Shown: one piece after another, positions 56,439-64,000 of the stretch
Layout of the letters: every line of letters begins with the position of its first letter
Position numbering within the stretch: position 1 is the stretch's first letter
Virus record (IMG/VR): IMGVR_UViG_3300042516_005475
Coordinates: 124,001-188,000 of that record
DNA length: 64,000 bases
Reading direction: 5' to 3' (one strand)
Source: a virus
Translations under genes and position numbers: made by a program
The notes under the pieces: model-generated
The model's input: the letters and a program-made list of their open reading frames with translations, nothing else
Databases searched by the model: none
What the model was told of the DNA's origin: nothing

Positions 56439-56651
56439 ATGAAGACGATGCAAATGGAAAAAGCCCTCGACTCAATCTCCGAGCAGCTGTTTGATCGTAG
56501 CCGCTCGCTTTCAATGTTCAATCTCGAATGCCCTACTTGCGGTGGAACCATCAGCAAGTTTCGAGACGAACTCTCTGAGCGCGAATACCGTATCTCGGGT
56601 ATGTGCCAAAAGTGTCAGGATGAAGTCTTTTCCGAGATTCCTGAAGAATAA
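56439..56651 (+). CDS. early zinc-ribbon-like protein
   Basis: 70 aa. ECPTCGGTI and MCQKCQDEV, 30 residues apart, form a zinc ribbon. Early promoter upstream. May bind nucleic acid or host RNAP; not tested. Confidence 0.65.
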   Translation: MKTMQMEKALDSISEQLFDRSRSLSMFNLECPTCGGTISKFRDELSEREYRISGMCQKCQDEVFSEIPEE

Positions 56652-56653
56652 GC

Positions 56654-56682
56654 TTGAGGTTCCTGAGCTTTCGGCCTATACT
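56654..56682 (+). promoter_or_regulatory. early promoter
   Basis: TTGAGG, TTCCTG, N11, TATACT; leader ends AAAATAAGATATG. Confidence 0.8.
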
Positions 56683-56700
56683 GATTATAGAAAATAAGAT

Positions 56701-56940
56701 ATGAACTTGTTTACTTACAACGAAACTGAAAACTGGTACGAGTACTTTGACAAAGTCAATCTGCAGCTCACAGTTTACTCTGTGGAAGTTGAAAGCAACT
56801 GTGTAACTGTTCTTAATGGTCGTTCACCTATTCTTCAGAAGAGTATGGAGATGGCTAAGTCTAATATTAACTGGACTAAAGAAGAATCTTTCGGTATTGA
56901 GTTCATTAAAATGTTGAATCACGCTATTTCTAATAACTAA
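56701..56940 (+). CDS. early small protein, unknown
   Basis: 79 aa (MNLFTYNETENWYEYFDKVN), mixed alpha/beta. First gene of a three-gene early unit. Unknown. Confidence 0.6.
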   Translation: MNLFTYNETENWYEYFDKVNLQLTVYSVEVESNCVTVLNGRSPILQKSMEMAKSNINWTKEESFGIEFIKMLNHAISNN

Positions 56941-56941
56941 A

Positions 56942-57166
56942 ATGACATCTATTATTACTGATGATTTTCTCCAAGAGAAGATCTGGCAGAACGAATCATT
57001 CGAAAACGCAAAGGCTGAGTTTATCAACCTTATTAAGTCAGTCAATATCAATCAAAAGGATAAGATGAAGATGGTGCGAGAGGCTATGAATGTCTCTACA
57101 AAAATAAAGCTTGATCAGTATGCTTTGAATGCCAAGTTTAAGTTTGAAGGTTTGGGGGTTATCTAA
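56942..57166 (+). CDS. early small helical protein
   Basis: 74 aa (MTSIITDDFLQEKIWQNESF), helical, basic centre. 1 nt after the previous gene. Unknown. Confidence 0.55.
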   Translation: MTSIITDDFLQEKIWQNESFENAKAEFINLIKSVNINQKDKMKMVREAMNVSTKIKLDQYALNAKFKFEGLGVI

Positions 57167-57167
57167 T

Positions 57168-57365
57168 ATGAAGAATCTTTTATATATGTTAGCGGTCGCG
57201 ATTGTAGTATTCCTAATAGAGGCTTTACTCATTAAGTACTTGTGGAACTTGTTGTTTCCAGAAATGTTTAATGCTCCATTCTTGGATTTCTGGCAGGCCT
57301 TGAGTATTCTGTTGTTATGTAACATCTTGTTTAAGACTCACTCAATAAAGAAATCAGAAGATTGA
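57168..57365 (+). CDS. two-TM small membrane protein
   Basis: 65 aa from ATG 57168. Hydrophobic helices at ~3-28 and ~42-56, with KTHSIKKSED tail. Ends the early unit before a terminator. Envelope role possible. Confidence 0.6.
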   Translation: MKNLLYMLAVAIVVFLIEALLIKYLWNLLFPEMFNAPFLDFWQALSILLLCNILFKTHSIKKSED

Positions 57366-57369
57366 GAAT

Positions 57370-57402
57370 GGCTACAGAGAAATCTGTAGCCTTTTATTTT
57401 TT
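57370..57402 (+). terminator. rho-independent terminator
   Basis: GGCTACAGA-GAAA-TCTGTAGCC followed by TTTTATTTTTT. Confidence 0.85.
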
Positions 57403-57406
57403 ACAT

Positions 57407-57413
57407 ATAAATA
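57407..57413 (+). promoter_or_regulatory. late promoter
   Basis: ATAAATA (TATAAATA) 6 nt before ATG 57420. Confidence 0.7.
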
Positions 57414-57419
57414 TCTAGT

Positions 57420-58007
57420 ATGATTGATGATGTTTTAACAAGAAGCTCTTATAAAAACATTTGCCTACAGCAAAGAGAAGAGGTTAAAAACGTGTTCCCT
57501 GTATTGTTAAATAACATACTACCAAATAGAATTATTGAAGTAGGTACTGGACATGGTGGTTTAACATTGTTCTTAAGGGATAATTTACCATCAACCTCAG
57601 ATGTTTATTCTTTTGATATTGTTGAAAGTGTTTATCATAAAGATTTAAGAGATAATAAAATTAATATTTTTAATGGAAATATTTTTGAAGAAAAAACAGA
57701 TTGGAATGAATTTATTTTAAAACAAGAATGGGAGCATTTATTTAACGTTAGCCCCAAAATTGTTATATGTGATGGAGGTTTCAAGCGAGGAGAGTTTAAT
57801 GGTTTAGCAAAATATTTAAATATTGGGGATATTATAATGCTGCATGATTATAGTACTGATAGAGAGTCTTTTGAAAAGTTAAACGTTTGGAATTGGTTAG
57901 AGTGTCAATATTCAGAAATTAAAAAAAGCTGTGAAACTTATAACCTAATACCTTACATGCACGAAGAATTTCTAAATGTAGCGTGGGGATGTTTTCAAAA
58001 AAAATAA
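57420..58007 (+). CDS. SAM methyltransferase-like (methyltransf_24/CmcI type)
   Basis: 195 aa. NRIIEVGTGHGGLTLFL (SAM loop), VYSFDIVES (acidic loop), IVICDGGFKRGEF and IIMLHDYSTDRES are CmcI-type blocks. Late box ATAAATA lies 6 nt upstream. Heads the second glycan operon. Confidence 0.7.
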   Translation: MIDDVLTRSSYKNICLQQREEVKNVFPVLLNNILPNRIIEVGTGHGGLTLFLRDNLPSTSDVYSFDIVESVYHKDLRDNKINIFNGNIFEEKTDWNEFILKQEWEHLFNVSPKIVICDGGFKRGEFNGLAKYLNIGDIIMLHDYSTDRESFEKLNVWNWLECQYSEIKKSCETYNLIPYMHEEFLNVAWGCFQKK

Positions 58008-58008
58008 T

Positions 58009-58626
58009 ATGTCTTTACAATTAATAAAAAAACACATTACCCCTCTTTCAATTCTTGATATTGGAGCTAATCACGGCCAATTTTATTGTGAAGCAAGAAA
58101 GATTTTTCCAGATAGTTATTTTTATTTAATAGAGGGTAACCCATACTGCGAACCTGCTCTTAAAGGTTTTGAGATAGATTACACTATAGCTCTCTTAAGT
58201 GATAAAGAAAAAGAAGTAGATTTTTTTATAAGAAATGGAGAAACAAGTTGTACAGGAAATTCTATTTATAAAGAAGATTCTGATTTTTATAAAGAGGGAA
58301 GCTACTTTAAAAAACAACTTTTCACTAAAACTTTAGACTCTGTATTACAAGAGAAAAGATTCGACTTAATAAAATTAGATGTACAAGGATCAGAATTAGA
58401 TATAATAAGAGGTGGTTTAGATATAGTTAAAGCAGCAAAAGCCTTGCTTTTAGAGGTAGCAGTAACCGATTTTAACATAGGTGCACCTAAAAAAGAAGAA
58501 GTTTTTCAATACCTCGCTTCTATTGGTTTTGAGCCAGTAGAAAAAATAGCTGATTTAAACCATCCTATTTTGCATACTTTAGTACAGCAGGATTTTTTAT
58601 TCTTAAATAAATCATATGATAAATAA
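58009..58626 (+). CDS. FkbM-family methyltransferase
   Basis: 205 aa. SILDIGANHGQF, FDLIKLDVQGSELDIIRGG. Clear paralogue of 41871-42479, AT-richer, so possibly a separately acquired copy. Follows the previous gene by 1 nt. Confidence 0.8.
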   Translation: MSLQLIKKHITPLSILDIGANHGQFYCEARKIFPDSYFYLIEGNPYCEPALKGFEIDYTIALLSDKEKEVDFFIRNGETSCTGNSIYKEDSDFYKEGSYFKKQLFTKTLDSVLQEKRFDLIKLDVQGSELDIIRGGLDIVKAAKALLLEVAVTDFNIGAPKKEEVFQYLASIGFEPVEKIADLNHPILHTLVQQDFLFLNKSYDK

Positions 58627-59302
58627 TATTTCTATTGTAAGTGTTCTTTTCGACTATCCTGAGCACTATTACCCTACTTTTTATAATAACGCTAAAAAGT
58701 ACTTTCCGCTGGAAAATATTCATGTTGCGAGATACTCAAAGCTAATGGAGTTTATTTGTTATTACGATAAGCTTTATTTTTATAAAATTGAAAAACTTCT
58801 AGAATATGTAAAAGATAACATAAAAACAGAATATATGTTATTTTTAGATGCTACAGATACAAATTTTTTAAAAGACCCATCAAATTTAGAAACAGATTTT
58901 AAAAACTATAACTGTTCAATTTTATTTTGTGCAGAAAGGGGCTTGTGGCCACCTACAGATTATAATCACTTATATAGTAATAAGAGAGTAATTTCAGAAA
59001 AGAAATATTTAAACTCTGGAGCTTATTTTGGGTATACAAAAAAAATTATTGAGTGTTTGGAAGAGATAATTCAAGACCCTAGAGCTCATAAAGATGATCA
59101 AGCAAAATGGGCTATACAATATTTACACAAAGAAGATATAGTAATAGATCAAGAATGTAATATTTTCTTTAGTTCTTATTTAAACAAGAACGATGTAATT
59201 TTTCATGACACCCACCCTAGTTTAAATAATTTAAATGCTTATATTGTTCATGATAACGGCGGTTATACTGAAGATACTTTAAAATTGGTACCTTTCTTTT
59301 AA
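58616..59302 (+). CDS. PLOD/GT25-like glycosyltransferase
   Basis: 228 aa. YMLFLDATDTNFL (D-X-X-D), CAERGLWPP, YLNSGAYFGY and DDQAKWAIQY match the galactosyl/glucosyltransferase domain of PLOD-type enzymes. Metal and donor sites are visible. Probably decorates a glycan or protein. Confidence 0.65.
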   Translation: MINNISIVSVLFDYPEHYYPTFYNNAKKYFPLENIHVARYSKLMEFICYYDKLYFYKIEKLLEYVKDNIKTEYMLFLDATDTNFLKDPSNLETDFKNYNCSILFCAERGLWPPTDYNHLYSNKRVISEKKYLNSGAYFGYTKKIIECLEEIIQDPRAHKDDQAKWAIQYLHKEDIVIDQECNIFFSSYLNKNDVIFHDTHPSLNNLNAYIVHDNGGYTEDTLKLVPFF

Positions 59303-59305
59303 ATT

Positions 59306-60289
59306 ATGAAAACAATTAGAATTACTCGGCAAGGCTTCCCAAATCATGGTCAACACAGCTGGCCATCCTACTTTAAATTTATTTTATCAAAAAAGTATAA
59401 TGTTATTTTAGATCCTATAAACCCTGATATAATTATTCAAACGGATCTATGTAATGATAGTACAAAAGTAGATTCCTATACTAATCATTTACCTACTTAT
59501 TTTAATGCTTCTGACAAAAATAAGAAATTTATTTACATCTCAGGAGAAGCTGCTGATTTTCATAGTGGTTTAATTAATAACGATAACTGTTGGTCTTTAG
59601 GCTATCAAAAATTTTCTCACCCTCGTTATTTAAGACAACCTTCCTGTGTACTTGATGTTTGGACCCTTTTTGATGAGGCTAGGGTTGTAGACTCTCCTTT
59701 GAATTGGCTGACTCAAAAGAGAAATTTTGAGCAAATTTCCAAGAGAAATAATAAATTTTGCTGTATAACTCAATCAAGTAATGTTGAATATAGAGGCAAA
59801 GTATTCGATAAACTTACTGAATATAAAACTGTAGACTCCTCAGGACCTTGGAGACAAAACCTATCAGGTAACGAAACTCTTAATAAGTACCAATGGATTA
59901 ACCCTATTTATACAGGCAGAATGGATGGTTTAACATACAGAGAAAAAATAGAGTTCTTTAAAAAATACAAATTTAATATTGCAATACATTTAACTAACAC
60001 TGATTATATTGTTCAAGAAAAAATATACCATTCATTTTTTAGTGGTTGTATACCAATATTTTTTGGTAATAAATACATTCTTGAAGAGGGTTTTAACCCA
60101 GATAGTTTTATAAATTTACATGATTACTCTGATTTAAATTCTTTTCTAGAGCTTGTAAAAAATATAGACAACGATCAGAATCTATATAAAAAGTATATTG
60201 AATCTCCAATTTTTATAAATAATAAGTTACCAGAGTATTTTGACTTTGATTACACATTATCATTTTTAGAAAAAATTATAGAAGCCTAA
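59306..60289 (+). CDS. GT10-like fucosyltransferase
   Basis: 327 aa. KFCCITQSSNVEYRGKVFDK, YKTVDSSGPW and YIVQEKIYHSFFSGCIPIFF G are the GT10 alpha-1,3-fucosyltransferase blocks (Y-X-X-E-K and P-I). GDP-fucose enzymes are not in the window, so the donor may come from the host. Confidence 0.75.
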   Translation: MKTIRITRQGFPNHGQHSWPSYFKFILSKKYNVILDPINPDIIIQTDLCNDSTKVDSYTNHLPTYFNASDKNKKFIYISGEAADFHSGLINNDNCWSLGYQKFSHPRYLRQPSCVLDVWTLFDEARVVDSPLNWLTQKRNFEQISKRNNKFCCITQSSNVEYRGKVFDKLTEYKTVDSSGPWRQNLSGNETLNKYQWINPIYTGRMDGLTYREKIEFFKKYKFNIAIHLTNTDYIVQEKIYHSFFSGCIPIFFGNKYILEEGFNPDSFINLHDYSDLNSFLELVKNIDNDQNLYKKYIESPIFINNKLPEYFDFDYTLSFLEKIIEA

Positions 60290-61056
60290 TGAAATATTGC
60301 TTTACCACCTTAGCTGTAGGAGAACCTTACGAATCTAAAACTAAAGAGTTCTTTTCAAATTTAATAACTCGTACTAGTAATTGTGATTTTTTTGTTACTA
60401 CTACTAATACAGAACTATCTCATGAAAGCGATAGAGTTAAAATAAATGTTATAAATCCACCATCTTTAAGAACTACTCATGATAGGCTTGGTTTTAACTT
60501 TCATTTAAATTTAAAATGTTTATCTCTTAAACATGTATTAAATCACCAAAAAGAAATGTTAAAACAGGATACTTCCTTTGAAAATTATGATTTTGTTATA
60601 TTTTGCGACGGAGATTGGTCGATGCATGAGGAATTTTCTGAAGAAAAAATCCTTTCAATGCTAGAACGTTTAAAAAATGAAGATATTGATTTTCTCTTTG
60701 AAAGACCAGCTGGGATAGGGGGAGCAAAAAGTGACCCACAGCAATGTTTTTTTAGAAATAAATTAGAGGATTATGATGTTTTCTCTCATAACAAGTGGGA
60801 TGAGGCTCATGTACCTAATGAACAGTTTCTAGTTTTTAAAAATAACAACAAGTTTAAGTTTTTTGTACAAAGATGGGAAATGTTCCTTTGGTACTGTATT
60901 GCTAATGATATTACTAGTTACCCTGATGGGTTTGAGATTGGTGTTTCAGCGCACGAGGCTGATATGAAATATGCTTATTACGGTTATTTTAATTACCATT
61001 TAACAAACTGTTTTTCTTTTTTAAACAAATACGGAGATAAAAGTATTAGATTTTAA
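60289..61056 (+). CDS. putative GT-A glycosyltransferase
   Basis: 255 aa. FVIFCDGDWSMHEEF gives the D-G-D metal motif; later NEQFLVFKNNNKF. No closer family seen. Overlaps both neighbours, and the convergent 61053-61994 by 4 nt. Confidence 0.55.
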   Translation: MKYCFTTLAVGEPYESKTKEFFSNLITRTSNCDFFVTTTNTELSHESDRVKINVINPPSLRTTHDRLGFNFHLNLKCLSLKHVLNHQKEMLKQDTSFENYDFVIFCDGDWSMHEEFSEEKILSMLERLKNEDIDFLFERPAGIGGAKSDPQQCFFRNKLEDYDVFSHNKWDEAHVPNEQFLVFKNNNKFKFFVQRWEMFLWYCIANDITSYPDGFEIGVSAHEADMKYAYYGYFNYHLTNCFSFLNKYGDKSIRF

Positions 61057-61994
61057 AGCCAATTATTTAAATTTAATATACTGTATGTCTTATCTAAAGA
61101 AGGTTTTAGAGAAAGATTCTTTTCATAATATTCTCTAGCATTTTTAGAAATAAAAGCTAATAATCTCTCATTAGATATAACTTCAAAATATTTCTCCATA
61201 AATTTATCAGCATGTTCTTTTGTACCTGTTCTATAAAGAGTCATATCATGAGGTCTAGGTATAGATATATAATGATAGTTTGGGATTAACGGCTCACTTA
61301 AAATAGATTCATATTCATACCTAATTATAGGTACCCCGCACCCAAAACATTCTACATCTCTATAACAAAACTCACCCCTACCGTCTATAGAAATAGCGAG
61401 TTTGTGAGTAATCAATTGATTAAAATAATCATTAGGGTTAGTAGGAGCAAAATCAGTTACATAATTTTTATCTAAGTGGGATAAAAATGATCTATCTTGA
61501 ATAGATGTTCCTTTAAAAAATAAAGTATTGCTCTTTTCTTTAATATATTGTCTCTTATAATAAAACATATCTAAATTATCAAAAAGAGACTGAAAATATA
61601 TCCAAGGTTTATATTTGTAAAAGAATTCCCCTGCATGGGATTTTACCTTGCTAGGATTAAATTGAGAAAACAATATAGACTTACAAAATGGGTTTTCTTT
61701 CTCATTTAAAGAGGCGTGAGAGAAATCATCAGATACTGAAATAACATGAAACTCTCCTGTGTCTGCGTTTTCAATTACATACTCACACTCTAACAAGAGA
61801 AAGTTGTTTGAAATACTGTTTTTTAATTGCACTTGCCATCTTTCTCTATCAGCTCCCTCAAAATATCTATTTTCTTCAACCTCAAAATTTTTTTTTAAAA
61901 AATGAGTAAAACTATCCCAGAAAAAATTATAATTTCTAAAATATCTTGTTTTTTCATTGCAAGGATTATGTACTATAATTTTAGGTTTACCCAT
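61053..61994 (-). CDS. putative glycosyltransferase (CAP10/GT90-like)
   Basis: 313 aa. ISIDGRGEFCYRDVECFGCG followed by VPIIRYEYESILSEP recalls the donor-binding half of CAP10-type transferases. It is the only minus-strand gene in the second glycan cluster. Confidence 0.5.
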   Translation of the reverse strand: MGKPKIIVHNPCNEKTRYFRNYNFFWDSFTHFLKKNFEVEENRYFEGADRERWQVQLKNSISNNFLLLECEYVIENADTGEFHVISVSDDFSHASLNEKENPFCKSILFSQFNPSKVKSHAGEFFYKYKPWIYFQSLFDNLDMFYYKRQYIKEKSNTLFFKGTSIQDRSFLSHLDKNYVTDFAPTNPNDYFNQLITHKLAISIDGRGEFCYRDVECFGCGVPIIRYEYESILSEPLIPNYHYISIPRPHDMTLYRTGTKEHADKFMEKYFEVISNERLLAFISKNAREYYEKNLSLKPSLDKTYSILNLNNWL

Positions 61995-62038
61995 AATAAT
62001 ACTGATACTTATATTAAGCCTATATTTTTCAAGCTAAG

Positions 62039-62066
62039 TTGATTATTTAAAATAAAGGACTATAAT
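62039..62066 (+). promoter_or_regulatory. leaderless sigma70-like promoter
   Basis: TTGATT-N16-TATAAT, 6 nt before ATG 62073. Confidence 0.75.
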
Positions 62067-62072
62067 ATTCCT

Positions 62073-62282
62073 ATGACCAAGGTAGAACATCAGGAGCTAA
62101 TTAACAAACTTGCCATGATTGGCTATCATGCTGATGGAGAGGATAAAGATGCAGTATTCTTAGCCATTGCTGCTTCTTATTCATTACCTTATGAAAAGTT
62201 AGATATATTAAAACAGCATGCAGAAGAGGTGGTCAACAATCAAACACTCTTGAATGTAGATCTAATTCTTGAAACCATCTAA
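62073..62282 (+). CDS. small protein, unknown
   Basis: 69 aa (MTKVEHQELINKLAMIGYHA), helical. Predicted leaderless. Overlaps the next gene by 14 nt. Confidence 0.55.
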   Translation: MTKVEHQELINKLAMIGYHADGEDKDAVFLAIAASYSLPYEKLDILKQHAEEVVNNQTLLNVDLILETI

Positions 62283-62499
62283 ATTAAAAGTATATCCAGG
62301 GTGTAAGATTAAGTTTGATCTAAAACACTCTCCTTACTTAAAGGGTTTGGGTACAATATTAGAAATTTATACTGGGGTAGGCATACCTTGTATCTATTCT
62401 GTTGAGATAGAAGAAGTAGAGGGGCACTACATTTATCAAGCCGGGGATAGTATTTTTGTGTTTCAGCACGAAATTGAAAAACTAGTTTATTTTGTTTAA
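62269..62499 (+). CDS. small beta-rich protein (TTG start)
   Basis: 76 aa; no ATG exists in frame, so TTG 62269 is the likely start. GCKIKFDLKHSPYLKGLGTI suggests an SH3-like barrel. Unknown. Confidence 0.45.
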   Translation: MKPSKLKVYPGCKIKFDLKHSPYLKGLGTILEIYTGVGIPCIYSVEIEEVEGHYIYQAGDSIFVFQHEIEKLVYFV

Positions 62500-62504
62500 C
62501 CTTC

Positions 62505-62532
62505 TTGATTCTTTATTTTCTCTCTATAAAAT
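62505..62532 (+). promoter_or_regulatory. leaderless sigma70-like promoter
   Basis: TTGATT-N16-TAAAAT, 6 nt before ATG 62539. Confidence 0.7.
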
Positions 62533-62538
62533 TATTTT

Positions 62539-62730
62539 ATGAACAAATTCGAATACTATTGTTGTTGGCTAGATGTTTTTAATGCTCAATCTCTGCAAGA
62601 GTTCCTCGATGAAAAGGGCTCTCAGGGATGGCAAATCGATAGAACTTTACCAAGTAAAGACCCTAACGATTATAAGACTCTGTTTATATTTAAAAAAGAA
62701 CTGCGGGAAATAATTGATGTAATTACATGA
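62539..62730 (+). CDS. small protein, DUF4177-like?
   Basis: 63 aa. FEYYCCWLDVFNAQSLQEFL followed by KGSQGWQIDRTLP resembles the short DUF4177 pattern (L-N-X-X-G-X-X-G-W). Low-complexity match only. Confidence 0.45.
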   Translation: MNKFEYYCCWLDVFNAQSLQEFLDEKGSQGWQIDRTLPSKDPNDYKTLFIFKKELREIIDVIT

Positions 62731-62912
62731 TTAAAGAAGATATTGAACAATTAAAGTCTTATAGAGCTATGCTATCTAAGATTAGTGAGGTAGTAGAAGA
62801 GTTCTGTGATACAGAAGAAAGTACTACTCTCGATTGTATTTTAGAGATGAAGGCTCAGCTTTTCGAGGCAAAGGCTCAGCTTCTCCGCAAAAGAAAAACG
62901 ATTCAATTCTGA
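62727..62912 (+). CDS. small coiled-coil protein
   Basis: 61 aa (MIKEDIEQLKSYRAMLSKIS), helical, with repeated KAQL(F/L)EAKAQLL. Overlaps the previous gene (ATGA). Confidence 0.5.
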   Translation: MIKEDIEQLKSYRAMLSKISEVVEEFCDTEESTTLDCILEMKAQLFEAKAQLLRKRKTIQF

Positions 62913-62920
62913 AGAAAGGC

Positions 62921-62949
62921 TTGCCGTTCCTGGCAGGAACCTGTATACT
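62921..62949 (+). promoter_or_regulatory. early promoter
   Basis: TTGCCG, TTCCTG, N11, TATACT. The same gene also carries a late box at 62966. Confidence 0.8.
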
Positions 62950-62965
62950 TTTTGTAGAAAAATTA

Positions 62966-62972
62966 ATAAATA
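62966..62972 (+). promoter_or_regulatory. late promoter
   Basis: ATAAATA 5 nt before ATG 62978. Confidence 0.7.
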
Positions 62973-62977
62973 ATTGT

Positions 62978-63247
62978 ATGCCTTACAATAACGATTTCAA
63001 CCGTATTTCTAAGAGCTATACTTCTCTTAAGGAGAACGAGGCTGCAATGAAGATGCTGTTTGAGAATTTTGATATTACTGAAGAAGAATTTAAGAATGCT
63101 CCTCTTATCTCTACAATTGAAGAAATGAACACGCTGCTAGAAAAGCGAGGCGATATTTCTTGTAGTGTTTCTATTAACGAGAGCAATGGTAAAGATACAT
63201 CAGTTGTTACTTTGAAGTACTTGGCACAAGGAGAAGATATTGTATGA
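62978..63247 (+). CDS. acidic small protein with early and late promoters
   Basis: 89 aa from ATG 62978 (MPYNNDFNRISKSYTSLKEN). Late box ATAAATA 5 nt upstream and an early promoter 28 nt upstream. Function unknown. Confidence 0.6.
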   Translation: MPYNNDFNRISKSYTSLKENEAAMKMLFENFDITEEEFKNAPLISTIEEMNTLLEKRGDISCSVSINESNGKDTSVVTLKYLAQGEDIV

Positions 63248-63687
63248 GTATTATTTTAGAGGCAGTTAAAGAGAGTATCTCCTTTAATTATAACAAAGGG
63301 GATAGAATCACGGTAACTAGTGCTTTCTTAAAAGACAAACGAAAACTAGATCCAAAGATTAGAGCTGATTTGCAGAGACTACTTCGTACCTGGCAGCGCA
63401 GAGGGGGAGTAGATTTTCCTATTTTCGAATTTAAGAACCGTAGAAAGTTTCCAATGGACTTTGGAGATAGCAGAGGAATAGTTAAATCTTGTATGCCTCA
63501 ATATGGCATTGAATTGCGTAAGAGAGTACCTCCAGTACATCTTAACGTGTTTATTACTGAAACTAATCCTATCTTTGGTAACCCAAAGACTCCTAACCCC
63601 AAGGGTAAGCTATTCATTTTTGACCGAATTTTCGATAATTACGACAAATATAGGAATTATATCTCAGAAAAATACGAAGGCTGCTAA
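63244..63687 (+). CDS. unknown basic protein
   Basis: 147 aa (MSIILEAVKESISFNYNKGD), Arg-rich (RADLQRLLRTWQRRGGVDFP). Overlaps the previous stop (ATGA). Unknown. Confidence 0.55.
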   Translation: MSIILEAVKESISFNYNKGDRITVTSAFLKDKRKLDPKIRADLQRLLRTWQRRGGVDFPIFEFKNRRKFPMDFGDSRGIVKSCMPQYGIELRKRVPPVHLNVFITETNPIFGNPKTPNPKGKLFIFDRIFDNYDKYRNYISEKYEGC

Positions 63688-63696
63688 CTTTTCCTG

Positions 63697-63725
63697 TTGC
63701 AGTTCCTGTCCGAGGCATCTATACT
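63697..63725 (+). promoter_or_regulatory. early promoter
   Basis: TTGCAG, TTCCTG, N11, TATACT, with another TTCCTG 12 nt upstream. Confidence 0.8.
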
Positions 63726-63744
63726 GAATACAGAAAATAAAATT

Positions 63745-64000
63745 ATGAACAACGACGAAGTTATTATCCACGGTGAGTGCATGGTGTTTAAGAGCTCCAT
63801 CCCTCAGAAGGCTAAGAAGATGAAGACTGCTGCTCAGCCTTATGTTATTGTGGCACCTAGCGAGACTACTGGTAACCACCACGTGGTCGACCTCAAGCCT
63901 GGTGTCGCATTCTACGAGTACGAAGACGTTCTCTTCATGGAGAACGAAGTCGAGACTACTATTCGCTGCGTGGTTGCTGATCGCCACGACGAGATTACTC
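63745..64000 (+). CDS. early protein (3' end beyond window)
   Basis: At least 85 aa (MNNDEVIIHGECMVFKSSIP). GC-rich codons unlike the AT-rich late genes. Beta-rich. Runs past the window. Confidence 0.6.
   Translation, partial: MNNDEVIIHGECMVFKSSIPQKAKKMKTAAQPYVIVAPSETTGNHHVVDLKPGVAFYEYEDVLFMENEVETTIRCVVADRHDEIT

Noticed and set aside
1-64000. CRISPR array, integrase or transposase
   Set aside because: No regularly spaced repeats, no recombinase motifs and no IS ends were seen; only the single endonuclease element stands out.

Overview
The window reads as a 64 kb stretch of a large, AT-rich, T4-like tailed-phage genome (Caudoviricetes). Evidence: very dense genes with ATGA-type overlaps, T4-type late promoters, a partial phage lysozyme beside a holin-like protein, many small phage ORFs, ThyX, UV endonuclease, RNA ligase, about 24 recognisable tRNA genes, a tmRNA and many glycan-modification genes. 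Nothing typical of a bacterial chromosome (rRNA operons, ribosomal proteins) is visible. The host cannot be named from this sequence.

Layout. 1-6.5 kb (mostly minus): end of a lysozyme gene, a glycosyltransferase/methyltransferase pair and a membrane/lysis block (holin-like, lipoprotein, Ala-rich repeat protein). 6.5-12.8 kb: PD-(D/E)XK exonuclease, a nucleotidyltransferase/ligase-like pair, phosphoesterase, small genes. 12.9-18.8 kb: glycan or phosphocholine-type modification operon. 18.8-19.7 kb: tmRNA plus five tRNAs. 19.9-30.8 kb: trypsin-like protease, RmlB, small early genes, UV endonuclease. 30.9-33.6 kb: main tRNA array, interrupted by a Vsr-like endonuclease element and interspersed with unassigned folded RNAs. 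33.6-46.5 kb: phosphoesterase, RmlA, SET protein, nuclease, FkbM methyltransferase, ThyX, first of two large paralogous late proteins, cyclic-phosphate receiver protein. 46.5-47.7 kb: an RNA-only locus with a group I intron in tRNA-Lys and several tRNA-shaped RNAs. 47.8-57.4 kb: early genes, late structural protein, RNA ligase, 1166-aa late protein, a pseudopilin. 57.4-62 kb: second glycan operon. 62-64 kb: small early and late genes.

Expression logic. Three promoter classes can be read directly. Late: ATAAATA, almost always exactly 5 nt before the start codon. A second class: TTGATT-N16/17-TATAAT, 6-7 nt before the start codon. Both imply leaderless mRNAs whose first base is the A (or G) of the start codon. 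Early: TTGNNN-TTCCTG-N11-TATACT, with a fixed TTCCTG block just after the -35, placed before small GC-richer genes that look like host-takeover candidates. Stable-RNA promoters are TTGC(T/A)T-N16-TATWWT followed by a boxA-like GTTCTTTRA.

The genes work together as a translation-support package (tRNAs, tmRNA, RNA ligase and phosphate-end processing proteins), a surface-glycan package, and small early and late proteins of mostly unknown function.
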